The position numbers and the translations under genes were made by a program. A model generated the notes under the pieces. The model saw only the letters and a list, made by a program, of their open reading frames with translations, had not been told where the DNA came from and did no database searches. DNA of 64,000 bases, from contig NZ_SPUM01000029.1 of NCBI RefSeq assembly GCF_004614195.1, forward strand, positions 17,072 through 81,071, read 5' to 3'. Of the stretch, positions 37,038-46,032 are shown in pieces. Each line of letters starts with the position of its first letter. Position 1 is the stretch's first letter. Source of the stretch: Massilia horti (GTDB lineage: Bacteria; Pseudomonadota; Gammaproteobacteria; Burkholderiales; Burkholderiaceae_D).

Positions 37038-38501
37038 ATGAAACCGATCTGGATAGTCGACGACGATGCATCGATCCGCTGGGTGCTGGAAAAGGCCCTG
37101 GCGCGCGAGGGCCTGGAAACGCGCAGTTTTTCCAATGCGCGCGAGGCGCTTGACCTGCTGGCGACACAGACGCCGCAGGTGCTGGTGTCCGATATCCGCA
37201 TGCCGGGCGAATCGGGGCTGGACCTGCTGGCGGCCGCCAAGGAGCGCCATCCGGGGCTGCCGGTCATCATCATCACCGCCTTCTCCGACCTGGATTCTGC
37301 GGTGGCCTCGTTCCAGGGCGGCGCGTTCGACTACCTGGCCAAGCCGTTCGACATCGACAAGGCGGTGGCGCTGATCCGGCGCGCGCTGGAAGAGAGCCTG
37401 CGCGAGGCGAGCGAGCAGGCGCCGCCGGGCGAGGCGCCCGAGATCCTCGGCCATGCGCCGGCGATGCAGGAGGTGTTCCGCGCGATCGGCCGCCTGTCGC
37501 AGTCGAACGTGACGGTCCTGATCACCGGCGAATCGGGCTCCGGCAAAGAGCTGGTGGCGCGCGCGCTGCACAAGCACAGCCCGCGGGCCGGGCAGCCTTT
37601 CATCGCGCTCAATACGGCGGCGATCCCGAAGGACCTGCTCGAATCGGAACTGTTTGGTCACGAGCGCGGCGCCTTCACCGGCGCCCAGGCGATGCGGCGC
37701 GGCCGCTTCGAGCAGGCCGAGGGCGGCACGCTGTTCCTGGACGAGATCGGCGACATGCCGTTCGATTTGCAGACGCGGCTCTTGCGCGTGCTCTCGGACG
37801 GGCACTTTTATCGTGTCGGCGGCCACCAGCCGGTCAAGGCCAACGTGCGCGTGATCGCGGCCACCCACCAGAACCTCGAGCAGCGCGTGCGCGACGAGCT
37901 GTTTCGCGAGGACCTGTACCACCGGCTCAACGTGATCCGCCTGCGCCTGCCGCCGCTGCGTGAGCGGCGCGAGGACATTCCCGTCCTGGCGCGACACTTC
38001 CTGCTGCAAAGCGCGCAGCAGCTGGGCGTGGAGCCCAAGCGCCTGTCCGAGGCGGCGATGCGCTTTCTGAGCGAATTGGAATTGCCGGGCAACGTGCGGC
38101 AGCTGGAAAACCTGTGCAACTGGATCACGGTGATGGCGCCGGGCCAGACGGTCGAGGTCAAGGACCTGCCGCACGACCTGACGCAAGGCGCGCCGCTGGA
38201 TGCGCCGGCGGGTGAGGGTGCTGTCGCGCACACGGCGGTGGCACCGCCGCAGGGTACGGCATTGGCCCCGCCGGACGGCTGGACCGGCCTTCTGGAACAG
38301 CAGGCCGCCAGCATGCTCGCTGCCGGGCAGGCCGAGGTGATGGACGTGCTGGGCCGGCAGTTCGAGTCGGTGCTGATCCGCACCGCGCTCAAGCACACGC
38401 ACGGGCGCAAGAACGACGCCGCGGTCCGGCTGGGCATCGGGCGCAATACGATCACGCGCAAGATCGCGGAGCTGGGCATCGACGGCGCCAAGGACGATTA
38501 G
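37038..38501 (+). CDS. ntrC: Nitrogen-regulation response regulator NtrC
   Basis: The 487-residue enhancer-binding protein has a receiver domain with phosphorylation site D52 in VSDIRMPG, a sigma-54 AAA+ domain with Walker A GESGSGKE (164-171) and GAFTGA (211-216), and a Fis-type HTH at the end ([20 protein letters not shown]). It is the activator expected at the glnA sites. The start at 37038 gives the family N-terminus ([20 protein letters not shown]). Confidence 0.96.
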   Translation: MKPIWIVDDDASIRWVLEKALAREGLETRSFSNAREALDLLATQTPQVLVSDIRMPGESGLDLLAAAKERHPGLPVIIITAFSDLDSAVASFQGGAFDYLAKPFDIDKAVALIRRALEESLREASEQAPPGEAPEILGHAPAMQEVFRAIGRLSQSNVTVLITGESGSGKELVARALHKHSPRAGQPFIALNTAAIPKDLLESELFGHERGAFTGAQAMRRGRFEQAEGGTLFLDEIGDMPFDLQTRLLRVLSDGHFYRVGGHQPVKANVRVIAATHQNLEQRVRDELFREDLYHRLNVIRLRLPPLRERREDIPVLARHFLLQSAQQLGVEPKRLSEAAMRFLSELELPGNVRQLENLCNWITVMAPGQTVEVKDLPHDLTQGAPLDAPAGEGAVAHTAVAPPQGTALAPPDGWTGLLEQQAASMLAAGQAEVMDVLGRQFESVLIRTALKHTHGRKNDAAVRLGIGRNTITRKIAELGIDGAKDD

Positions 38502-38563
38502 AGTGACCCTCGGCGGCGCGATATAGTAAGCTCTGGCATTGCCCCTGAGTGAGCTATATCAAG

Positions 38564-39529
38564 ATGCTGATCAACTGCGTCGCCTACCAAGAAGGCAGAA
38601 AACTAGCCGACATCCCCGTCGAGAACATCAGCGACTATCTCAAGCTGCCAAGCTGCTTCGTCTGGGTCGCGCTGCGCGACGCCAGCGCCGCGGAGATCAG
38701 CCAGATGCAGCAGGAATTCGGCCTGCACGAACTGGCCGTGGAGGATGCGGCGCGCGGCCACCAGCGTCCCAAGATCGAGGAATACGGCGATTCGCTGTTC
38801 GCCGTGATGCACACGGTTGAACTGAAGGGCGATGCCTTGTGCACCGGCGAGGTGGCCGTGTTCGTCGGCCCCAATTACGTGCTGTCGGTGCGGCGCGACG
38901 CGGCGCAGGGCTTCCTGGGCGTGCGTGCGCGCGCCGAGCGCGAGCCGCACTTGCTCAGGAAAGGCTCGGCCTTTGTGCTGTACGCGCTGATGGACGCAGT
39001 GGTTGACCGCTACTTCCCGGTGGTCGACTTCCTCGAGTCCGCGCTGGAGGAGATCGAGGAGACCATGTTCACGCAAGGCGCCCAGCGCGAGAACGTCGAG
39101 CGGCTGTATGACCTGAAGCGCAAGTCGCTGACGCTGCGCCACGCGGTCATGCCGCTGTTGGAGGCGGTGGGCCGGCTGCATGGCGGGCGCACGCCGCCCA
39201 TTGCACGCGAGACCCAGGACTACTTCCGCGACGTGCACGATCACCTGCACCGCATCGCGGGACGGCTGGACGCCATCCGCGACACCATCAACACCGCAAT
39301 CCAGGTGAACCTGTCGATGGTCGCCATCGACGAGAGCGAGGTGAACAAGCGCCTGGCCGCCTGGGCCGCCATCTTCGCCGTGTTCACGGCCTTTGCCGGC
39401 CTGTGGGGCATGAACTTCAAGGGGATGCCGGAACTGGAGTGGAAATATGGCTACCCGGCCGCGGTCGGGTTGATGGTGCTGGTCTGCTATTACCTGTACC
39501 GCCGGTTCAAGAAGTCCGGCTGGTTGTAG
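38564..39529 (+). CDS. corA: Magnesium/cobalt transporter CorA
   Basis: The 321-residue product ends with the two membrane helices and the signature GMNF between them, followed by FKKSGWL. The N-terminal soluble domain carries EDAARGHQRPKIEEYGDSLF. CorA forms pentameric Mg2+ channels in the inner membrane. An alternative GTG at 38549 would add five residues. The last 13 codons are copied downstream at 39688-39737. Confidence 0.92.
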   Translation: MLINCVAYQEGRKLADIPVENISDYLKLPSCFVWVALRDASAAEISQMQQEFGLHELAVEDAARGHQRPKIEEYGDSLFAVMHTVELKGDALCTGEVAVFVGPNYVLSVRRDAAQGFLGVRARAEREPHLLRKGSAFVLYALMDAVVDRYFPVVDFLESALEEIEETMFTQGAQRENVERLYDLKRKSLTLRHAVMPLLEAVGRLHGGRTPPIARETQDYFRDVHDHLHRIAGRLDAIRDTINTAIQVNLSMVAIDESEVNKRLAAWAAIFAVFTAFAGLWGMNFKGMPELEWKYGYPAAVGLMVLVCYYLYRRFKKSGWL

Positions 39530-39579
39530 GGGCCAAATCGGAGTTCCGCGCGTCATCAAGGCTGGTCCTGCACTTGGCT

Positions 39580-39682
39580 TGGGGTGCGCACCTGTGCGCA
39601 CGCGGTCACCGCATACTGACTTGCGGCTGCCGCTTCACTACGCAACTTTCGCGAACCGCGTGCGCACAGGTGCGCACCCTAC
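39580..39682. repeat. GTAG-type palindromic repeat, copy C1
   Basis: GGGGTGCGCACCTGTGCGCA near the start pairs with TGCGCACAGGTGCGCACCCT at the end. The 45-base spacer contains TGACTTGCGGCTGCCGCTTC. The length is ~103 bases, equal to copies at 39762 and 53190. Confidence 0.8.
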
Positions 39683-39687
39683 GTCAC

Positions 39688-39737
39688 TGCTATTACCTGT
39701 ACCGACGGTTCAAGAAGTCTGGCTGGCTGTAGGGGCC
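39688..39737 (+). repeat. Duplicated corA 3' end
   Basis: By direct comparison 47 of 50 bases match corA at 39485-39534. The copied frame reads CYYLYRRFKKSGWL and ends in the same stop, but no upstream start exists. It joins repeat C1 to C2. Confidence 0.85.
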
Positions 39738-39761
39738 GAACAAAGAGCTATTTCACCAGGC

Positions 39762-39865
39762 GTAGGGTGTGCGCACCCGTGCGCACGCGGTCACCGCATG
39801 CTCACTTGCGGCTGCCGCTTCACTACGCAACGTTTGCGAACCGCGTGCACAGGTGCGCACCCTGC
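39762..39865. repeat. GTAG-type palindromic repeat, copy C2
   Basis: Near-copy of the repeat at 39580, including the spacer TCACTTGCGGCTGCCGCTTC and an end at CCCTGC. Together with the corA tail it forms a tandemly copied unit of about 200 bases. Confidence 0.8.
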
Positions 39866-39900
39866 GCCACTTCGTCGTTCCCGGCAATTCACGCTCTGGT

Positions 39901-39950
39901 TGAACGCGTGGGCGGGAGACCCGCCCACCCTACAAGAAGTTTGGCTGACT
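39901..39950. repeat. Second-type repeat arm plus third corA-tail remnant
   Basis: TGAACGCGTGGGCGGGAGAC followed by CCGCCCACCCTAC (39901-39933) is an inverted arm of the second repeat type. CAAGAAGTTTGGCTGA (39933-39948) directly follows and matches the corA ending CAAGAAGTCTGGCTGG with three changes. Confidence 0.65.
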
Positions 39951-39968
39951 CCAGGTTGCGCTCGCACC

Positions 39969-42692
39969 TTAGAAGGTGTAGGTGCCGCGCACGTACCAGG
40001 TGCGTCCGGTCGGGTCGGCGTAGCGCGGGTCGTAGCCAGCCTGGAAAACAGTGGTCTGGTACGACAGCGGCGGCACGCGGTCAGCCAGGTTGCGCACGCC
40101 GAGGGTCAGGCCGAGGCCCTTGCGCTGCGCCCAGGCCACGTAGGTGTCTAAGGTGGTGTACGACGCCACGCGGTGATTCGGGTGGTCGAGTTTGGGCTGG
40201 TCCAGGTAGCCGCTCTTGTAGTGCGCCGACAGGCCGGCCGACAGCAGGTCCTGGTTCCACACCAGGCTGGCGCTGCTCTGCCAGCGGAACACCGGGTTGT
40301 TGCCCGAATAGACGCCCACGTTCTTGTGCCACTCGTCGCCTTCCGAGTTCTGATAGTCGTACCGGTGCACGTAGGTGGAATTTGTCGCGAAGGTGTAGTT
40401 GCCCCACGCGGCGGAACGCAGGCGGTAGCTGGCGGACAGGTCGATGCCGTTGGTCTTGGTGCCGCCCAGGTTCTGGGTGCGCAGGTCGACGTAGCCGCAG
40501 GTGGCCGGGAGCGGACACTGCGAGCCGTCGGTCGACAGGTCGCCGCTGCTGTTGCGGTGGTACAGGCTGGCGTACTTGACCGGGTCGGCGAACACGTCGT
40601 CATCGCTCAGGCTGCCGATAGCTTGCTTGAGCTCGATCGCCCACAAGTCGATTGCCACGCTCAGGTTGTTCAGCGGTTCGAGCACCAGGCCCAGGGTCAG
40701 GTTCCTCGACGTTTCCGGTTTGAGGTTGAGATTGCCGCCCAGGAGGACCTGGAATTGCTGGCCGCAGTTGGCGCTGGACGGCTTGCCCGGCTTGGGATCC
40801 CCGTTGGGGCAGTTGACCGGGTCATCATGCTCGGACGAGTTGGTGTAGGCCTGCGCGGCGTTGATTTCGTACAGTGAAGGTGCGCGAAAGCCCGTCGAGT
40901 AGGAGCCGCGCAGCATCACGCGGCTGTTGGGCTGGAAGCGGAAGCCGACTTTGGGGTTGGTGCTGCTGCCGAAATCGCTGTACTTGTCATAGCGCACCGC
41001 GGCGGTGATATCGAGCGTGGGGAGCAGCGGGACGTTCAGCTCGGTGTAGGCCGCGTACACGTGGCGCGAACCCTCGTTGTGGGTGTCGGGGTCGATGCCG
41101 GTACTGGCCACGACCTTGGCGGCGTACTCGGTGTTGGCGCTACTTACGAAACTTTCGTGGCTGGCCTGGGCGCCGATGGCGATGGCGGCCGGCTTGCCGG
41201 CGCCGAGCCAGTCGGACAGTTCGCGGCTGGCGTGGGCGTCGATGCCGGTGACCGTGCCCTTGGCGTTCTGTATGTTGCCGTCAAGCGCGGCGGCGTTGAT
41301 CAGGGCGGTGCCGGCGGCATCCTGCGGCCCGAACGGGTTGATGATGCCATTGAGCACGCCGGCGGTGATCATGCGGCCGTCGCTGTAGCCCTTGAGGTTC
41401 TCGCGCACCTTGTTCTCGTTCCAGGTGGCGGCCGCCTCGTAGTCCCAGTCGGCCAGCCTGCCATCGAACATGGCGACCAGGCGCTGCTGGGTGTTGGTAT
41501 TGTCGTCCGAGCGCGGGCCGTTCGGCAGGTCGCGCCATTTCAGGTTGATGAAGCCGGGCTTGACGCCGGCCGGCGTGTTGTCCTTGGTATAGTTCGGGTC
41601 GAGCTTGATGGTCGGTGTGATTGCGCCCGGATTGCCCGGATAGTAGGGGTTGAGCGAGCCGTCCTCGCGCAGGCGGTTCTGGTACAGGCCGCCGTACGGC
41701 ACGGGCGCGATCTGGCTGCGCACGGAGCTGCGGCTGTTCAGGTATTCGAGGTTGAACCGATGGTCTTCGCCCAGCTTGATGGTGCCCTTGAACAGGAGCG
41801 TGTCGCGCTCGGTGCGCGGGATGTAATCGACGAAGCTGGAAGTCGTCATCTGGCACGAGGTTCCCTTGTCGGCCGGGACCAGGTTGGGTTCACTGGAACA
41901 GCTTGGCCCGGTCGGGTTGGTGCTGTCGCCACCCTGGAAATAGTTAGCCGGGCTGGTGGTGGGCGACAGCCCGCCCGCGTAGCGCTTGTTGAACGGCCGC
42001 TCGGTGCCGCCGATCGCCTGCTGGTCCTGGTGGTCGTACAGGGCGAACAGGTTGAAGCGGTCCTTGTCCAGGTCGCCAAAGCCGAAACCGATGTTGCCGT
42101 TGAACGACTTGCCGCCGGAATCCTTCGGCTGGTCCTTGCCCACGGTGATCACGCCGCCCTGGAAATCCTTGCGGGTGATGAAGTTGATGACGCCGCCGAC
42201 CGCGTCCGAACCGTACAGCGACGAGGCGCCGTCCCGCAGCACCTCGACCTTCAGGAGTGCGGCGAACGGGATCATGTTCAGGTCGGGCGCCGAGCTGTCG
42301 AAGGCGTTGTTGGCCAGGCGGCGGCCATTGAGCAGCACCAGGGTCTTGTTGGCGCCGATGCCGCGCAGGTCGGCGAACGCGGCGCCGCCAGTGCTGGCCC
42401 CCACCACCTGGCTGGTGCTCTGCTGGGCCTGCGATACGGAGAGCATGTTCAGCACCTGTTCGACCGTCGTCACCCCTTGCTTTTTGAGGTCGTCCACCTT
42501 GATCACGGTGATCGGGACCGAGGTCTCGGCATCGATCCGCTTGATCGCCGAGCCGGTGATCTCGACCCGGGCCATGGGTTGCTGGCCGGCTTGCTGCGCG
42601 AGGGCGATTCCCGCCATGCCAACACCGGCGAGAACTGCGCCGCCGGAAAACATCAGGCGCAGTGCGCGCGCCAGAACTTTCTCATTCAACAT
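39969..42692 (-). CDS. TonB-dependent receptor
   Basis: An outer-membrane receptor of 907 residues. The signal region (MLNEKVLARALRLMFSGGAV) is followed by MARVEITGSAIKRID, a plug domain (VEQVLNMLSVSQAQQS and LRGIGANKTLVLLNGRRLA) and a 22-strand barrel ending with an aromatic residue (RGTYTF). GGGAG precedes the chosen start at 42692. No ligand can be assigned, and there is no FecR or anti-sigma gene next to it. It is distantly related to the receptors at 54-63 kb. Confidence 0.9.
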   Translation of the reverse strand: MLNEKVLARALRLMFSGGAVLAGVGMAGIALAQQAGQQPMARVEITGSAIKRIDAETSVPITVIKVDDLKKQGVTTVEQVLNMLSVSQAQQSTSQVVGASTGGAAFADLRGIGANKTLVLLNGRRLANNAFDSSAPDLNMIPFAALLKVEVLRDGASSLYGSDAVGGVINFITRKDFQGGVITVGKDQPKDSGGKSFNGNIGFGFGDLDKDRFNLFALYDHQDQQAIGGTERPFNKRYAGGLSPTTSPANYFQGGDSTNPTGPSCSSEPNLVPADKGTSCQMTTSSFVDYIPRTERDTLLFKGTIKLGEDHRFNLEYLNSRSSVRSQIAPVPYGGLYQNRLREDGSLNPYYPGNPGAITPTIKLDPNYTKDNTPAGVKPGFINLKWRDLPNGPRSDDNTNTQQRLVAMFDGRLADWDYEAAATWNENKVRENLKGYSDGRMITAGVLNGIINPFGPQDAAGTALINAAALDGNIQNAKGTVTGIDAHASRELSDWLGAGKPAAIAIGAQASHESFVSSANTEYAAKVVASTGIDPDTHNEGSRHVYAAYTELNVPLLPTLDITAAVRYDKYSDFGSSTNPKVGFRFQPNSRVMLRGSYSTGFRAPSLYEINAAQAYTNSSEHDDPVNCPNGDPKPGKPSSANCGQQFQVLLGGNLNLKPETSRNLTLGLVLEPLNNLSVAIDLWAIELKQAIGSLSDDDVFADPVKYASLYHRNSSGDLSTDGSQCPLPATCGYVDLRTQNLGGTKTNGIDLSASYRLRSAAWGNYTFATNSTYVHRYDYQNSEGDEWHKNVGVYSGNNPVFRWQSSASLVWNQDLLSAGLSAHYKSGYLDQPKLDHPNHRVASYTTLDTYVAWAQRKGLGLTLGVRNLADRVPPLSYQTTVFQAGYDPRYADPTGRTWYVRGTYTF

Positions 42693-42897
42693 TGCATCTC
42701 CCAAAGGAACGAATTTTGTTATTGCCATTACGCAAAATGCGAGAGAGATATTCGGCAAAATCTCGCGCGTCGCGAATATATGAACATTAACAGGCGGGGT
42801 TTGGCAAATGGTTAAGAGGTGCCGGTGTGGCAAGAACAACAAGTTCGCCAAGAGCCGGTAGCGGCCTCGACGAAAGGGAGGGAGCGGACGCGCGGCG

Positions 42898-43749
42898 TCA
42901 GTCGGAGGAGGCGTTGGCGGCGCTGGCGCCGGCGGCCAGCACGATCAGCGCGATGGCCAGCCATTGCAGGCCGGCGAGGCGTTCGCCCAGCACCAGGAAA
43001 CCGGCCAGCGCGCCGATTGCCGGCGCGCTGCTCACCAGGATGCCGAACACCCGGCGCGGCAGCCGCGCCAGCGCCATCATTTCGAGGGAATAGGGCAGGG
43101 CGCTGGAGAGCACGGCCACCGCCAGCCCGCCAAGCAGTGCGGCTGGCGAGAGCAGCGCGGCGCCGGCGCTGGCGGCGCCGACCGGTACGGTGAACATGGC
43201 CGCGGCCAGCATGCCCCAGGCGACCGCCGGACCGCCGGCCAGTGTGGAGGCGCGCTTGCCGAATACGATGTACATGGCCCAGCAGAAGGCGGCGCCCACT
43301 GCCCACGCGACGCCGCGCGGGTCGAGCGGGGCGCTGCTTGAAATGGGCAGCAGCAGCGCCAGTCCCGCAATCGCGCACCCGGCCCAGAGGAAGTCGCGCG
43401 CGCGGCGCGAGGCCAGCAGCACCACCGCGATCGGGCCGGTGACTTCGATCGCCACCGCCACCCCGATCGGGATCAGGGCGAACGCGCGGTAGATCAGCAG
43501 GTTCATGCAGCCCAACATCAGCCCGTAGATGACCAGGTTGAGCGCGTCGCTCCTCGTGAGCCGCGTGCGCCACGGGCGATAGGCCGCGAACAGGATGCCG
43601 GCCGACAGGCCGACGCGCAGCGCGGTCACGCCTTCGCTGCCCACCAGCGGGAACAGGTGCTTGGCAAAAGCGGCGCCGATGTTCTGCGCGATCAGGCCGG
43701 CGGCAACGGCCAGCGCCGGCAGCAGGGAGTTGTTCTGCGCGGCGCTCAA
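42898..43749 (-). CDS. EamA-family transporter (RhtA-like)
   Basis: A ten-helix inner-membrane protein of 283 residues made of two EamA repeats. FPLVGSEGVTALRVGLSAGI and ALIPIGVAVAIEVTGPIAVV resemble the threonine/homoserine exporter RhtA. It may export amino acids or similar small metabolites. The gene starts four bases after the stop of the FAD-protein gene on the same strand. Confidence 0.82.
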   Translation of the reverse strand: MSAAQNNSLLPALAVAAGLIAQNIGAAFAKHLFPLVGSEGVTALRVGLSAGILFAAYRPWRTRLTRSDALNLVIYGLMLGCMNLLIYRAFALIPIGVAVAIEVTGPIAVVLLASRRARDFLWAGCAIAGLALLLPISSSAPLDPRGVAWAVGAAFCWAMYIVFGKRASTLAGGPAVAWGMLAAAMFTVPVGAASAGAALLSPAALLGGLAVAVLSSALPYSLEMMALARLPRRVFGILVSSAPAIGALAGFLVLGERLAGLQWLAIALIVLAAGASAANASSD

Positions 43750-43753
43750 GATG

Positions 43754-45379
43754 TCAGGTGCCCGCCATCATCGACAGGCCGACCGCTTCCGCAACCTTGA
43801 TGCCGTCCACCGCCGCCGACAGGATGCCGCCGGCATATCCGGCGCCTTCGCCGGCCGGGAACAGGCCGCGGGTGTTCAGGCTCTGCAGGTCGTCGTCGTT
43901 GCGCTTGATGCGGATCGGCGACGAGGTGCGGGTCTCGACCCCGGTCAGCACCGCGTCTTCCTTGTAGTAGCCCTTGATCTGCTTGTCGAATGCGACGAAG
44001 GCTTCGCGCAGGGCGCTGATCGCGTAATCGGGCAGCGCGCTGGACAGGTCGGTCAGGTGCACCGCCGGCTTGAACGAGGGCACCACCGCGCCGAACCGGG
44101 TGGAGGGCACGCCTTTGACGAAGTCGCCCATCAGCTGCCCCGGCGCGTCGTAGTTGCCGCCGCCCAGCACGAAGGCGCGCGATTCCAGTTCGCGCTGGAA
44201 GGCGATGCCCGCCAGCGGATGACCCGGATAATCGGCGGGGGTGATGCCGACCACGATGGCGCTGTTGGCGTTGCGCTCGGCGCGCGAGTACTGGCTCATG
44301 CCGTTGGTGACCACGCGCCCTTCCTCGGACGAGGCGGCGACCACGGTGCCGCCCGGGCACATGCAGAAGCTGTAGACCGAACGGCCGTTGGAGGCGTGGT
44401 GCACGATCTTGTAGTCGGCCGCGCCCAGGATCTCGTTGCCCGCGTTCGCACCGAAGCGGCACACGTCGATCAGCGACTGCGGGTGCTCGACCCTAAAGCC
44501 GATCGAGAACGGCTTGGCCTCGATATAGACGCCGCGGTCGTACAGCATCTGGAAGGTGTCGCGCGCGCTGTGGCCGATCGCCGCCACCAGGTGGCGCGTG
44601 CGCAGCTCTTCGCCGGTGTCGAGGATCACGCCGCGCAGCTGGCGGCTGCCGGCTTTCTCCTCGATCACCAGGTCGGTGACCCGGGTCGTGAAGCGGATCT
44701 CGCCGCCCAGGTCGATGATGTTCTGGCGCATCTGCTCGACCATCTTGACCAGCCGGAAGGTGCCGATGTGCGGCTTGCTGACATACAGGATGTCCTCCGG
44801 CGCGCCGGCCTTGACGAACTCGGTGAGCACCTTGCGCCCGTAGTGCCTGGGGTCCTTGATCCCGCTGTGCAGCTTGCCGTCGGAAAAGGTGCCGGCGCCG
44901 CCTTCGCCGAACTGCACGTTCGACTCGGGATTGAGCTTGCGCTTGCGCCAGAAGCCGAAGGTGTCGACCGTGCGCTCGCGCACCATCTTGCCGCGCTCGA
45001 GCACGATCGGGCGCAGGCCCATCTGCGCCAGGATCAGCGCCGCGAACAGCCCGCACGGGCCCATGCCGATCACGACCGGGCGTTCGACATCATCGCGCAC
45101 GCGGCTGGCATCGGTCACGAACTTGTAGCTGGTGTCGGGCGATGGCAAGACGTGGGGGTCGCCCTGCTTGTGCGCGAGCACTGCCGTTTCGTTCTTCACC
45201 TGAACGTCGAGCGCATAGATCAGGACGATCGCGCTCTTCCTGCGCGCATCGTAGGCGCGCTTGAAGATCGTGAAGTCGACCAACTCATCCGGCGCGATGC
45301 CGAGGCGCTCGCAAATGGCTTGCGGCAGTGCCGTTTCGTCGTGGTCGAGTGGCAGTTTTAATTCGTTAATTCGAAGCAT
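43754..45379 (-). CDS. FAD-dependent protein of the COG2509 type
   Basis: The 541-residue product begins MLRINELKLPLDHDETALPQ and carries the dinucleotide motif VVIGMGPCGLFAALILAQMG, FGEGGAGTFSDGKLHSGIKD, CMCPGGTVVAASSEEGR and a terminal FPAGEGAGYAGGILSAAVDG. Such large FAD proteins are conserved in bacteria and of unclear substrate. The start at 45379 was chosen since the upstream extension is Pro/Arg-rich and atypical. Confidence 0.82.
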   Translation of the reverse strand: MLRINELKLPLDHDETALPQAICERLGIAPDELVDFTIFKRAYDARRKSAIVLIYALDVQVKNETAVLAHKQGDPHVLPSPDTSYKFVTDASRVRDDVERPVVIGMGPCGLFAALILAQMGLRPIVLERGKMVRERTVDTFGFWRKRKLNPESNVQFGEGGAGTFSDGKLHSGIKDPRHYGRKVLTEFVKAGAPEDILYVSKPHIGTFRLVKMVEQMRQNIIDLGGEIRFTTRVTDLVIEEKAGSRQLRGVILDTGEELRTRHLVAAIGHSARDTFQMLYDRGVYIEAKPFSIGFRVEHPQSLIDVCRFGANAGNEILGAADYKIVHHASNGRSVYSFCMCPGGTVVAASSEEGRVVTNGMSQYSRAERNANSAIVVGITPADYPGHPLAGIAFQRELESRAFVLGGGNYDAPGQLMGDFVKGVPSTRFGAVVPSFKPAVHLTDLSSALPDYAISALREAFVAFDKQIKGYYKEDAVLTGVETRTSSPIRIKRNDDDLQSLNTRGLFPAGEGAGYAGGILSAAVDGIKVAEAVGLSMMAGT

Positions 45380-46032
45380 GGCAACAATCGGGGCAGGCGG
45401 GGGCGCGCGGCGGGCAAACCCGTATTGTAACCGTTCAATGCCCAGGCCGGCACAGGCGCGAAGAACGCGCGGCCGCCTCATTACGCCGGCGCGGTGCGTG
45501 CCGTTGTGCCCTTATCAGTCAATTGCAAATCCGTGAGGTCCGCTTCCGTTCTGCGCTCGGCACGGCACAGGTCCGTCCAACCAGGACAGGCATTCTCCGC
45601 AGGTTCCGTCGCAAGTAAATTCGCGGCAATGCATTAAAACCTGATTTGTTAATTTTACGGTAACTTCGTCAACTTTGCGCTCTCCACGTATGCATATCAC
45701 TCTTCTGTTCCTATCTTGCACACAACCGCTCGCAAATTGTGCTGCATCGCATCAAATTCATGCGTGCTACATACCCAAAATCGATAGTGTTGTTTGTGTG
45801 TTGTTAATATGCATAACAGGAATAATGCAACGTTGACATTGACGGAATACATATGTTTCCATGTGTCGGTTCATATTCTTTGATTAATCTCAAAGAGAAA
45901 TGAATGTTCTGTCTTTTGGATAGATGAGAGAAGGACTGTGGGACGTATAGCAGTGCAGGTGATTCAAAATAATGCGTAACCCTACCTTGGTCGATATTCA
46001 TATTCGCCCAGGTTTATAAACTAGGAAATCAC
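45380..46032. promoter_or_regulatory. AT-rich upstream region of the Oar-like receptor
   Basis: About 650 bases without a firm gene, clearly AT-rich from 45600 on. It should carry the promoters for both flanking genes. A 39-codon Cys-rich frame (45515-45634, minus) is discussed among the findings. Confidence 0.3.

Noticed and set aside
36051..38402. Long minus-strand frame opposite ntrB-ntrC
   Set aside because: It is a GC-rich shadow: Arg/His/Gln-rich without motifs, while the plus strand encodes clear proteins.
39403..39732. Frame ending in a CorA-like C-terminus
   Set aside because: It joins the duplicated corA tail to out-of-frame DNA; no independent gene.
45804..46001. Minus-strand 65-codon frame upstream of the Oar-like gene
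   Set aside because: AT-rich region, no ribosome-binding site or recognisable features.
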